Assembly: GCA_004764695.1 (NCBI GenBank)
Contig: SMSO01000014.1
Span: forward strand, 3,175,148-3,239,147
DNA: 64,000 nucleotides
Source: Schizochytrium sp. TIO01
Taxonomy: Eukaryota; Sar; Bigyra; Thraustochytrida; Thraustochytriidae
Direction of reading: 5' to 3'
In this document: positions 46,736 to 57,048 of the stretch, in pieces
Layout of the letters: the number at the start of each line of letters is the position of its first letter
Numbering within the stretch: the first letter of the stretch is position 1
Translations under genes and position numbers: made by a program
The notes under the pieces: generated by a model
Database searches by the model: none
Seen by the model: only the letters and a program-made list of their open reading frames with translations
What the model was told of the DNA's origin: nothing

Positions 46736-48030
46736 AATGCGAAGATGCTATCGAAGAGTGAAACCAGGTTAATAAACCACAAAATTCGAGAAGCTGTCAA
46801 AAGCTAAAGCTCTGTTAGAGTATTTCAAAAGGATTGGGTTGGTGGCGCTGTTAGGTAAGACAGCAGACTGATAGGAACGAGGGAAGGCCTTGAGTTTTGT
46901 TACTTTAAAGTAAGCGCCGGCCTCGAACTACTGACACAGTTAAAGCACAGACTTCTTTTGGACTTGGCATCCTAAATATAACAGTACGTTTTGCGAGTTA
47001 TTTTGGCTAAACGATTCTAAGAGCGTTTGCTCCTCTATGCTGCGGTGCAGCAATCTTCTATGTCTTTGATGGTATAGTTTGGAAGATTTTGCGAGACAAG
47101 CTTCACGAACTACAAATGAGAATGGTCGAGTCGCAATCTAAATTCCTTTCTCCATTCTGCATATAATGAGCGCTTTAGACTTGGGTTTTAATTGTGAAGA
47201 GTGTTTGTAGGGAAGACCCTCAGCTCCTACAACGTGTTTTAGAAATTGCTTTCCAAAAGAGGGTTTAGATTTTGCAATTGTCCTTAATTTACTTTGTTAC
47301 TCTACTCTGACTACATTGAAAATGGCTGCTAAGTACTTTTATGATCTAAGCTAACGGAGGGGGTGTGGTTCTAGGAGTTTATCAAAGTCCTTTCATATTG
47401 TTGATGACTTCTTCGAACCAAGGATGGATGTAACTTCGAGGAGTTAACAAAATTAGTCGCACTAATTTGTCTAATAGAAGAAGTGTATCTTCGGGAAACA
47501 AGGGGCAATATATAGAGTCTATACCATTCCTGCTTTAACTGTGCTAAAGAAGATACTTATCAATTGAATATTGTGTGTGAGAGTCTTTATTCAAACTAGA
47601 GTTTGTTTTGCCAACTTCAAATATCATATAATATTCAATGCTATGCAATCATCGAAGCCACTCTAAAAATGTTCTTCTGCAGATGACTTGTTCATTGAAA
47701 TAAAATTTATTGCTAAGAGTTTGTACGTGTAAAGAGCATGCATAGTGAGACTTCAAGATTCATCTTAGCCCAAACCAACAAAGTATGCGTGTTAAATTTC
47801 GCGATGGACATCGCATGTCCTTATATTATAATTAGAAGAGCATCCCAGTTCATAAATTCTTTAGATATTTATTACAGAACGAACTTCAATGAGAAGAATG
47901 TTGTGGTTCATGAGCTCGCTCCTTTTTCTTTTGTTGGTAAATGAAATTTTTTGTGAGCGTGGGAGATCTCTGGATTTCTTTTTTTTATTATGTACTGAAA
48001 GCACGACGAAGCTGAAATAAACGAATAAAC
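46736..48030. other. Intergenic, no gene seen
   Basis: AT-rich region between the tRNA promoter side and the 3' end of the deubiquitinase gene. Only short frames are present. A sequence at 46,917-46,960 looks loosely tRNA-like but does not fold. Confidence 0.5.
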
Positions 48031-51000
48031 TTATAAGGGAGGGAGACTTGGCCCGAGTGCAGAAGATCTGCGCTCTGGAATGTGTGATCGACGCCGACTG
48101 ACCGTAGTGTCTTGCTCTTGTCTATTATCGCGAAGTACACGAGCTGAGTGCTTGAATGAATTCGCTGTTGATGAACTTCGAGGGCTTGCTACTGAGGTTG
48201 GAGTAGAATGACCCTTCGAAGTAGAAGATTGCAAAGATGCAAGCCGAGGAATTCGCGATTTTGGAGCCACTTCCAAGGGGTCTCGAGGAATTGTGGCCTG
48301 CGGACGACTAGCCAAAGGTTCAAGAGCTTTAGGGCGTACCAATTTAGAGGATTGTGTACGGTTTTTTCGACTGTGACCATCACTTAGATAAGTGCGTACG
48401 CGAGATCGGGATGGAGAGGACTGGGCACGTGCCGGTTTACCTCTCGGAGCTGCACCACTCGTGTCAAGCAAGGTATTCTTCGATTGAAGAGGAACATTAT
48501 TGCCAGAGTCATGATGGGACTCAGTATTGCTTGCAGCGCTAGCTGTATGATTTTCCGAAGGTTGCACTTGTTCATCTCCACCCATGTGTAATAGTTGTAA
48601 ACGGAAGTCACGCGTTGCGATCTTTTCCTTTCGACGAGATTTTTTGTCTTCTGGGCAAAGATTGTCTGTATCCAAAGGTTCACTAATATGAGAGCTAGGC
48701 GTGCATTTGTCTTTAGTTTCTTCAAGATGATCTTCTTTCTCCGCTGTTTCTTCTGGTGAAGGGACTGTAGTGTTTGAGCTGACAGCGGGAGGGGCATTTT
48801 CTTTTTGGGCATCATTGGTGATAACCCGAGGTCTCTGTTTGTTACTATTTGACGACGCACTTTTCTGCAACATGCTTTGTATTCGAATACGCTCGCGCGG
48901 GACTTCCTCAAGGCGGTCACCATCATCGAAATCAATAGTGTAAAGGTCTAAGGATGATGAATAAGAAAAAATGGTGCCAGGAAAGAACCGTTTCCAATGC
49001 GCCGCTTTCGCAAGTACCTTTGCTCCACAAGGAAATGGCTCCTCTATCGCATGCGTAACCCCGGCGGCTTTCTCTAAATCCTCATCATTTGCGCTGTGGG
49101 ACGTTCCTGCTGGAGGTGCATATGGAGAGTCTTGAGAATTGTTGGCCTCGGCATCCGAAGCGTCGTCCTCCCGCCCGGCAAGCTCGGCATCGAGCTCTGC
49201 TCTCCAAGATTCTGACCAGTCCTCCTTTTGCGCTAGAAACTCTTCTTGGTAAGATATGCGCTCTTTACGCGGGGGAAGACTCGCGAGATCTAAGGAAGGA
49301 ACTCGCTGAAGAGTAGCTTTTGAGCCGCTCTGCGATAGCTCTCGACACCGTTCGTTGTAATTTTCGATGCCATCACTATCAATTGTCCATGTTGATTGTT
49401 GATTTGGCTTGACTTTACATAAGGCTGTGTTCGTGGTATTTCCATCCACAAGGCTATCGGAATCGTTTACTTCAGCTTCGTCAATACCCTGGATAACATC
49501 AGGTCCCGACTGTGCGTTTCGACGGCTGCTCGGAAACTCGGTGTCCTCATCTAGGTTGACCTTCTCCGCCTCTGGAAAGACGGTGCCTTGGCCCGCTTCA
49601 TGGGAAGCCAGTTCGCGCATCTGAGAACTAGGAAAATCCTTAGATTTCCCGTGATTATTCGAAGAAGTAGCAGATTGCGAATGTGCTACGTTTGCCTCGC
49701 CCGTTTTGTAAACAAGCGCATGCTCATCATATTCGAAAAAGACGCCTTTGCCATCCACAAGTCGGCGTATCGGTCTTCCATCATTCAGTTCTTCCCCCTC
49801 ATCTCCACGAGGGCTTCGTTCAAACAATTGCAAGTTTTCAGAAGATTCAAGACCAAGCTCCTGGGAGATTGCTGATCGCACATCTTGAACAAACGCCCTC
49901 TCTGGGACAAATACGCGAAACGCCACCTCTGTAGAGTCTCGTTTGAAAACGCGCATAAGTACTGAGCCTGGAGGGATTGGCTTGCCTTTCCCAAGATGAA
50001 TAACACTATGATCACAGAAACCAGCAGCCTCCAAGGTCACAGACGTATCTTTGATTTGCGGACCCTTTGCTGAACCCCGAATATGGAAAGCATCTATGTC
50101 AAGTTCTTCTTTGTCTTCGAGAGCACGAAGAAGTCTTTCCTTCACCTCAAGCAAGGAAAGGTCGCGCTGAATACGGATAGAGTGATTATATTGGACAGGT
50201 TCCCCACGCGCATTTAACCTTGGATCATTAAAAGTGATTTCCATGAAACTCATTGCTTCAGTGTAGGCCTCTACCAGCGCATTTGCGTCCAATACGGTGG
50301 ACCTGGTGATGAGGATTCCATCACCATGGCGAAACAATTCAGAAATAGAGAACTCATTAACATCCTTCAAAACCTCGATAGTCGCGCTATCCTTCACGTC
50401 TCTGTGCCTCTGAGAGAGTATGGATTTAGCTCGAAGCAGCTCAAGCTCATTAGTAGGTATACCAAGCTTACACGCAATGAATTGGCGAGCTTCTCGAATG
50501 CTAGCTGCATGAGGCAAAATTACAGGGAGAAAGCTTGTCTGAAAGTTGAAAGCAGAGTCCGTTGCGTCTACAGTACTACCAGTCCACGAAGCTCGGAGTG
50601 GCAAGGGTTCGCATACGGCTTCGTTCCAAGCAAATAAGCAAACTTGTACAACGTCTTCCTGAGCTTCTCTGCTGACCTCAGCATGCCAAGAAGAAGACTC
50701 GAGCCACGGAGGACAGAACTCCAAGAGTAGCGTGGCTTGTCCAACAAATCCGAGCGTTTCTAATGATCGATCTTCGGATACGTCGATGGCACTGCCAATG
50801 CGATTCATATTTTCCCTGACACGACGAAGTCTACAACGAATGAGTGGAATATTCTCTTTTACAGCATGGGGTACAAGTTGACGATACGCAAGGTTTTTTA
50901 CATCAGCCGGAGTGGCTTTCCGAGAATGAACGGTAATGGTCGTAGACTCAGGCATGCTAGGGAAGAGCTCATGCTGGGAGTTAAGAGCCGGGCCTGCAAC

Positions 51001-52464
51001 CACACGAATTCGAACGAGTTGGCGGTCCATAGTTCGTACCTGACGTAAAAAGCTTCTGTATTCGTTGCGCTCTTGTACCCATTCAATAAGATCCTCTTTT
51101 GGAATCAATGATTTTGCATATCGATCTGCTTGACTTGCAGAAGTATAGAAAAGCATATATGCACCACCCTCAGCTAAACACCCACCTTTGTGACACATAC
51201 GCATGACTTGCTCCTCGTCAAGTTCTGTGACGGTTGTATCATTAAACTCATGCCAGATACTCTCTCCTGTGCGAACGATCGCGTAGTAATGCCCTGAATT
51301 TGCACTACCTTGATGAACAATAATTGCGGAAAGTTTGTATTGGGTAGGTGAGGCATCTTCGTTATCATCGTCTAGGCCAATATTTGACTGGGCTGGGTCC
51401 TGTCGTATGTTTTGGCACGCCATTAAATCCTCATCAAGAGAGTCAGAAATAGAGTCTTCCACATTGCTTGCACCCGGGTTTTCATCGTCGCTATTTCTTT
51501 CAGAGCATTCAGTGGTTTGTTTGTAGTTGTCAAGGCCAACAAGGTGCGCAACATCCAAATGCAAGGGAATTTCCACAGTATCATCTATTTTGTTGCGCCG
51601 ACCTGTTTCCCAATCAAAGTCAAAGCGCTTTAAATGTAAGACAAGTGTGGAAGGTAGTGTAACAAGGCGATGACCCTTGACAGCATCTGCTTTGGCATTA
51701 CAGTGTTCACAAAAATACTGATTGTCTCCGTCCAGGCGCTCAACCTCAACAAATGTGTGAAGAGCATCTTTCACATTGACAACATCTTGGACTACTAAGC
51801 TAAGATCCTGGAATTCCTCACGGCGTGCACGTCGATGTGAGCATTGTAAACAGGTGATATAATCCACGAGAGACCCTTTAAATGAGTTAACAAAACTTTT
51901 ACCGTCTTTGAATTGTTCAAGGGAGTCAAACAGAACACGAGCCAGTTCTTGCACATCTTGCTGCTCGAAGGCATCCGCATCGCTCCATCCAAAACTTTTC
52001 GTGAGTGCTGTGGTACTCACAGCAGCTTCCTCAGCAAGTTGTAGTCTTGCAAAAAGCTGTTGTAGCTGCAGCGGTATGCATTTTTCAGGATCTGACACAT
52101 CATCGGGAGTGGGCGTCCAGTCATACACCTTCTCGCGGAACGCCCTAGTATAAAATAGCGTTTGCAGTAGAGAATTAAGATAACATGTCGCACCCTGGTT
52201 ATGAAGTCCAATTATTTCAGTAGATAGCCGATCGCAAGGGTCGAGCGCAAATCTCCCTTCTTTGCTGAGAAACATTTCCAGTAATTGCTTGTTCTGTTCA
52301 TGCTTGCTAAAGTCGTAGTCCTCTGCAAAACCAAGGCCATTGTCGTTTTCTAAGTCTGCGCTATCAAAGGAAGACGATGCTGAGAGATCAGTCCGCGAGG
52401 AATCTTGACCACTTTCGTCTGATCTAGACGAAAGTTTTCCCGTGGGTTTTCCAAGCCTGGGCAT
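48031..52464 (-). CDS. Ubiquitin carboxyl-terminal hydrolase, USP47/USP40-like
   Basis: A 1,477-residue cysteine protease of peptidase family C19 that removes ubiquitin from proteins. The Cys box is GLHNQGATCYLNSLLQTLF (86-104; Cys94), the His box is SANSGHYYAIVR (387-398; His392), with Asn408/Asp409 after it. A zinc site is formed by Cys205, Cys208, Cys252 and Cys255. The order and wording (QQDVQEL, QYFCEHC, LHLKRFDFDWETG) are those of USP47, with an acidic insert (about 320-372) before the His box, also as in USP47. Ubiquitin-like segments follow between about 500 and 1000. At about 1140-1193 there is a Tudor-like stretch ending in YTIDFDDGD. The tail (1300-1477) is Ser/Arg/Pro-rich with two SxIP motifs (1403-1406, 1460-1463). 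The first in-frame ATG at 52464 is chosen; the open frame upstream begins with a non-ATG codon. Probably cytosolic or nuclear. Confidence 0.92.
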   Translation of the reverse strand: MPRLGKPTGKLSSRSDESGQDSSRTDLSASSSFDSADLENDNGLGFAEDYDFSKHEQNKQLLEMFLSKEGRFALDPCDRLSTEIIGLHNQGATCYLNSLLQTLFYTRAFREKVYDWTPTPDDVSDPEKCIPLQLQQLFARLQLAEEAAVSTTALTKSFGWSDADAFEQQDVQELARVLFDSLEQFKDGKSFVNSFKGSLVDYITCLQCSHRRARREEFQDLSLVVQDVVNVKDALHTFVEVERLDGDNQYFCEHCNAKADAVKGHRLVTLPSTLVLHLKRFDFDWETGRRNKIDDTVEIPLHLDVAHLVGLDNYKQTTECSERNSDDENPGASNVEDSISDSLDEDLMACQNIRQDPAQSNIGLDDDNEDASPTQYKLSAIIVHQGSANSGHYYAIVRTGESIWHEFNDTTVTELDEEQVMRMCHKGGCLAEGGAYMLFYTSASQADRYAKSLIPKEDLIEWVQERNEYRSFLRQVRTMDRQLVRIRVVAGPALNSQHELFPSMPESTTITVHSRKATPADVKNLAYRQLVPHAVKENIPLIRCRLRRVRENMNRIGSAIDVSEDRSLETLGFVGQATLLLEFCPPWLESSSWHAEVSREAQEDVVQVCLFAWNEAVCEPLPLRASWTGSTVDATDSAFNFQTSFLPVILPHAASIREARQFIACKLGIPTNELELLRAKSILSQRHRDVKDSATIEVLKDVNEFSISELFRHGDGILITRSTVLDANALVEAYTEAMSFMEITFNDPRLNARGEPVQYNHSIRIQRDLSLLEVKERLLRALEDKEELDIDAFHIRGSAKGPQIKDTSVTLEAAGFCDHSVIHLGKGKPIPPGSVLMRVFKRDSTEVAFRVFVPERAFVQDVRSAISQELGLESSENLQLFERSPRGDEGEELNDGRPIRRLVDGKGVFFEYDEHALVYKTGEANVAHSQSATSSNNHGKSKDFPSSQMRELASHEAGQGTVFPEAEKVNLDEDTEFPSSRRNAQSGPDVIQGIDEAEVNDSDSLVDGNTTNTALCKVKPNQQSTWTIDSDGIENYNERCRELSQSGSKATLQRVPSLDLASLPPRKERISYQEEFLAQKEDWSESWRAELDAELAGREDDASDAEANNSQDSPYAPPAGTSHSANDEDLEKAAGVTHAIEEPFPCGAKVLAKAAHWKRFFPGTIFSYSSSLDLYTIDFDDGDRLEEVPRERIRIQSMLQKSASSNSNKQRPRVITNDAQKENAPPAVSSNTTVPSPEETAEKEDHLEETKDKCTPSSHISEPLDTDNLCPEDKKSRRKEKIATRDFRLQLLHMGGDEQVQPSENHTASAASNTESHHDSGNNVPLQSKNTLLDTSGAAPRGKPARAQSSPSRSRVRTYLSDGHSRKNRTQSSKLVRPKALEPLASRPQATIPRDPLEVAPKSRIPRLASLQSSTSKGHSTPTSVASPRSSSTANSFKHSARVLRDNRQEQDTTVSRRRSHIPERRSSALGPSLPPL

Positions 52465-54093
52465 TCTGAATCTCGTCGTTAAAGGAATCGGGCTGGATTC
52501 GAACAGCAAGAGAACTTTGCTGTGGCTCTGCTCTGGTAGGAAAGTCAATGGGCTTTCTAAACTTGCGCTCCACCAAAGTCTTTGAAATTTGAGTTAATAA
52601 TGTTGAATACCTCAGCTGTGCCGGGTTATTCTTGGCTGCTATTATAGCGCAACCCAGAGCTCTGTGGTTCAATCGCTTCGCAAGTCCTCCCCGAGGAATA
52701 CGCTGTTGTCGAACGAAGACCCCAAACCCACTTGCGGTCTTGTTACTCTTGCTGGCTGATACAGCGTCTTCGATGGAACTACTTTTCCTAATATGCTTTA
52801 GATTGCAAAGTTCATGTATTGACTTACTTGATCTAGGTAGGAAGAATAGCCTCAGCTTATTATTATTAGCAACAAGTGTTACAGCCCAATTGGACTTGGC
52901 TGTGCTCTGATGCTTTCTTTTACAGTATGCGACCGTTCAATGACAGTTACAGTATCTTGCATTGTAAGCGGGGCTGCCTTTTTGCCAATTCTTTCGGGGG
53001 TTCATAAAATACAAAGTTCTCAAAAGTACGCACTACAACAGCATAGCACCACAAGAGTGTTGCATCGAGGAGCATGATTCCAGCTTTAGGGAACAGGTAA
53101 TTCGGGGATAACGTCCCTCCTTGGTTTGCGTCGGTGCCCCCCCTAGCACCTCAGAATGATTGTTCGTGCTCCGTTTTTTTAGCCATCGTTCAATTCCACA
53201 ATAGGACTGACTACGCTAGTAATAGCACTTACAAAAATAATGTACATTTTTAATGTTTCTCTTTTAAATCAATAGAATTTTACCGTTCAGTAAAAGAAAC
53301 TCTTCTTTGGACCGTTACGAATTCTTCTCAACCAGGTAGGTAGGCCCAAAGAGGTCCTCTTCTACCGTCCAGCCCGGTTGTTTGAGTTGAGTACTCCTGT
53401 CCAGACTACGCATGAGTATTATTTCTATGAAAAAAGGGACTTGGACTTCTGCTCATAGGAGTGAATCCCAAAATAGAGGGCGGAATTAATTAGAAGGCTT
53501 TGAAAGTGCATTTACATGGTAATCTGTTTTCCCCGCCTGAAGTACATTATAAAACCGTGTATGTAGACATCGTAGAAATTATTACAGTAGATTACTTTGG
53601 AAGTGCAGACAACGCAAGGCCAAAACAGTAGTGCTGCGTAAAGCTGCTGGGACAACGCGGCAACTTGGGGCACAAGGCAAGCAACACACTCGTGCAATTA
53701 TCTTGCTTGGGCAGCAGAGGTCGTCCAACTAAGACAGGCTGCGCTAAACGCCTTGCTGGGGAATAATTGGAGTATAGATTGACAACTTAACCCGCCTGTG
53801 GAGGGAGGATAGAGCGCATTGACAGTGCGTCAGGGATCTGAATAACATAGGTTATAAACGCCCCGTCTTGCGAATACATTGGCACCTGGCTTGGGTCTGA
53901 TCAAGCAAGCGCCAATCAAACACGTTATCCCAGGGTATGTCAGTGATAAATTGACGAAGGGTATCAATCTTGGGGGCCCAGCGCGTGGGATCTTGGTGCT
54001 AGTCTGCTCGAAAAGAGGTTTCAAGGGCCGGCAAACGCTCAAAAGACTTTCAGCCGTGTTCACGCGCATTTAGAATCACCAAAATAATTGGAG
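52465..54093. other. Divergent promoter region between USP and MBL/CNB genes
   Basis: The only divergent gene pair in the right half shares this 1.6-kb spacer, so both promoters must lie here. No convincing frame and no obvious TATA box. The rightmost 300 bases are GC-richer than the middle. Confidence 0.45.
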
Positions 54094-57048
54094 ATGGGTG
54101 CGGGGGCGTCAGCGGGACCTAATAGCCCTGACAATCTAACAGAGCCAGAATCGGTGCTTGCATTGACGCGTCTAGGAACTCGACAAGGGGATCATCATTG
54201 TGGCGACGGCTATTACATCGAGGCTCCAAAATGTATCGATGAAGGTTTGCATGTGGAGGTTTCAAAGTTCGATGCCGCTGTCGTTGCTTTACCACGGGGC
54301 GGCGTTCTTGTCAACTATGGCAAGGGCACAATTCAATTTGGCCTACCGCCAGAAACTATTAAAGACTCCCTGATGTGGGGCTTAAACGTACCGACGACAT
54401 TTGTTATTCTGGGAGAAGAAATGTTCGATCGGCAGCTAGGAATCAACATTGCCGAATTCGAATTTCCAGCATATTTTAACTTTTTTGTATTCAACAAACG
54501 AGTCACACTAATTACAACCCAAAACGTGGAGAACCGTGTCAGGAGAATATTTCAAGAGACACTGCTCGGGCCTAAGCCAAAGAGTTATGACCTAAGTCAA
54601 GATTTTGCAAGTGATTTACCAGGTGGAGATCTGAACAAGAATAATCAAGCTACCCATTGGCCAAATTTCACGTTAGAAGGTTTGGCACTTGACAAACAGA
54701 GAGAAACAATCACCGTGGATGCTCTTCTCAATTTTGAAAATATAGATAAACGGTACAGTGCTTTCAACGGAGGTGGGGGCACAGGGTTGCACGACACTGG
54801 AAGCGCCACGGGACTAGTAAAGACTGCTCGCATTCCTCGCTTGAACGATCTGGGGAAGGTGATGTTAGATGAAGAGAGCAACACCTATGTAAAGTATAAT
54901 CCAATGCTACGTAAGTATGTTGTGCGCGAAGGGAAGCGCACAATTGCACAAGTAGACCATAATTTCCTAAAGCCGAGAATCAAGGCACAACGAAGTATTC
55001 AGCACGAGCCGTTTGATGTTCCTCTCTTTGGAGTGACGATGCTTGGCGCATCCCATGGATTTGACCCCAAGGGCACAACTACTGGATTCGTAGTTTGGGT
55101 GAATCGTCGAGGCATTATGGTAGACCCCCCTCCGGATAGCGCAGAGGTACTACGGGATCTTGCAATTTCCTCTCGCTTGATTGATGGAATGATTTTAACC
55201 CACTGTCATGCAGATCATGACGCAGGAGCATTTCAAAAAATTCTACACGAAACATCGATCAAAATATACACGACACAGACAATCATGGACTCTTTCATTC
55301 GCAAATACTCTGCAATTTCCAATTTGGACGCAAACTTTTTGCGCGGCTTGTTTGTTTTTGAGCGCGTGAAGATAGGCGAAACCAAGATCATTCACAATGC
55401 AGAATGGAGTTTTCATTATAGTTTGCATGTAATCCCAACGATAGGTTTTGAGGTAAAGTTCATGGGGGAGGGTCTCGTGTACTCAGGGGATACTTGCACG
55501 AATTTTCGATTATTCGAAAAGATGCGCAAGGAGAAAAAAATCGGGATTGGCCGGTATGAGGATTTGGTTAAGCACTCACCTGTATCACGGCAACGGCCAG
55601 CACGCAAGCTAGCTGATGGAAGCGTGATTCCAGCATATAGACCGTTCATTTTACATGAGGCAGGAGTTCCACCAATTCATACCCCGTTGGAAACCTTGGC
55701 TAGACTATCTTCGGAAGTGAGAGATCGCCTCTTCGTGGTGCATGTTGATGAGAAGCAGTTGAATGAAGGAAAGTTTGCTAAAAAACTTCGAACAATCCCT
55801 CAATGGTCGACTTTGCGCATTGATGTAGCATCTTATGTACCAGAGTCAGATGAAACAACAAATTCACTGGCAGCTCTGTTAAGCACTGTTTCTTCTTTCC
55901 GAATGATACGAACAGCGGCAAATCTTAGTGCCTTACTAGAAATCTGTCGAGTTAATTTCTACAATAAAGGCACAGTCATATTGAAAACAGGCGAAACGTG
56001 GAACCGTGCGTATATTGTGCGTGCTGGTGTGGCATTAGAGCTTGCATCCCATGATGGAAGGTCTGTATCAATGGCAGAGGCTTCTGTTACACGCACTTCG
56101 ATGGAAACTGGAAACTATGATTCACGGAGGAAGATGATAGAATCATCCTCCAAGAAAATAGGTTTGGCTGGTGACAAAATCATAGAAGAAGTTAACGCGG
56201 AAGATGGGGATGAGGAACCAAACACCACTTTGGAGACGGGATCGATGAAGCGTCAAGACAGCAGCATTGCACGCAACAATGATACTCGAAGTGTCAGCGA
56301 TTCCAACGTAGGCAATTTGGTTCCCTCGAATGGGAGGTCTCACGATGCGCATCGTGCTGCTACACACAAACCTACAAAGTATATTGTTGGCGATATGTTT
56401 GGTGAACAAAGCGTGCTTGTCGAAAAGAAGCAGGATGGAGACAATTTGAAGCGATTCGACATGATGCGAAAAGTGCAACACGATATAGTAGCTTTAACTG
56501 ATTTATATACTGTAGAGCTGCCTCGTGAGGAACTCTTGCCTTTTTTTGAGACATCAGAAATCGGACAAACAATTCTCGAAAGCCTAAACACAGTTGCACG
56601 TTTCCGGGCTATGGAAACATGGGCGCTTCTGCGCCTAAACAATACATTGGAGAAATCCTTGAACCGTGTGCAACAGCAGGAGTTTCAAAAGCTTCTCTCA
56701 GCTCCGAGAAAATTATCTCGTTATGAGGTCATATTCTCTGGTGGGATTCGTCAGGAGTTCATGTATCTGGTCTCATCAGGTATTATTAACCTATTTTGTA
56801 AAATTGACTCTGAGAATGTTGAATCAGGTCTTAACACGAGCCGTGAGGAAGTAGATAACATGGATTTTCATCCCGGCGCATTGATTGGTGATGTGAATCG
56901 TCTCACTGAGAACTCCGTTGCACATCATGTCTTAACAGCAAAGACAACTGCTATTGTATATGAGATTCCACGTATGTCCATGGTTAATTTTTTAAATCGC
57001 TTCCCAGGCGTCAAGCTTCAATGCATCGATCGTAAGTACATTGTGTGA
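54094..57048 (+). CDS. Metallo-beta-lactamase fold protein with two cyclic-nucleotide-binding domains (GbpA/GbpB-type phosphodiesterase candidate)
   Basis: A 984-residue protein. Residues 1-300 form an N-terminal region with no family I recognise. A metallo-beta-lactamase fold domain (about 312-580) follows, with the metal motif THCHADHD (369-376; His370, His372, Asp374, His375), His445, Asp466 in YSGDT, and His529/His550. Two cyclic-nucleotide-binding (CNB) folds come next: one at about 604-820, split by a Ser/Thr/acidic insert (651-758), and one at about 835-980. MBL plus two CNB domains in this order is the architecture of Dictyostelium GbpA/GbpB, cyclic-nucleotide-activated phosphodiesterases, so hydrolysis of cAMP or cGMP is a reasonable inference. 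The first ATG (54094, two codons inside the open frame) gives MGAGAS, a classical N-myristoylation start. Both CNB cassettes lack the usual Arg. Divergent from the deubiquitinase gene. Confidence 0.87.
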   Translation: MGAGASAGPNSPDNLTEPESVLALTRLGTRQGDHHCGDGYYIEAPKCIDEGLHVEVSKFDAAVVALPRGGVLVNYGKGTIQFGLPPETIKDSLMWGLNVPTTFVILGEEMFDRQLGINIAEFEFPAYFNFFVFNKRVTLITTQNVENRVRRIFQETLLGPKPKSYDLSQDFASDLPGGDLNKNNQATHWPNFTLEGLALDKQRETITVDALLNFENIDKRYSAFNGGGGTGLHDTGSATGLVKTARIPRLNDLGKVMLDEESNTYVKYNPMLRKYVVREGKRTIAQVDHNFLKPRIKAQRSIQHEPFDVPLFGVTMLGASHGFDPKGTTTGFVVWVNRRGIMVDPPPDSAEVLRDLAISSRLIDGMILTHCHADHDAGAFQKILHETSIKIYTTQTIMDSFIRKYSAISNLDANFLRGLFVFERVKIGETKIIHNAEWSFHYSLHVIPTIGFEVKFMGEGLVYSGDTCTNFRLFEKMRKEKKIGIGRYEDLVKHSPVSRQRPARKLADGSVIPAYRPFILHEAGVPPIHTPLETLARLSSEVRDRLFVVHVDEKQLNEGKFAKKLRTIPQWSTLRIDVASYVPESDETTNSLAALLSTVSSFRMIRTAANLSALLEICRVNFYNKGTVILKTGETWNRAYIVRAGVALELASHDGRSVSMAEASVTRTSMETGNYDSRRKMIESSSKKIGLAGDKIIEEVNAEDGDEEPNTTLETGSMKRQDSSIARNNDTRSVSDSNVGNLVPSNGRSHDAHRAATHKPTKYIVGDMFGEQSVLVEKKQDGDNLKRFDMMRKVQHDIVALTDLYTVELPREELLPFFETSEIGQTILESLNTVARFRAMETWALLRLNNTLEKSLNRVQQQEFQKLLSAPRKLSRYEVIFSGGIRQEFMYLVSSGIINLFCKIDSENVESGLNTSREEVDNMDFHPGALIGDVNRLTENSVAHHVLTAKTTAIVYEIPRMSMVNFLNRFPGVKLQCIDRKYIV

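Noticed and set aside
46917-46980. Possible second tRNA (CTCGAAC-like T-loop) next to tRNA-Ser
   Set aside because: No T-stem, acceptor or anticodon arm can be formed around it.
52485-52515. TTCGAATCC B-box-like word upstream of the deubiquitinase start
   Set aside because: The flanking bases do not make a T-stem, and it belongs to the leader or upstream frame of the USP gene.
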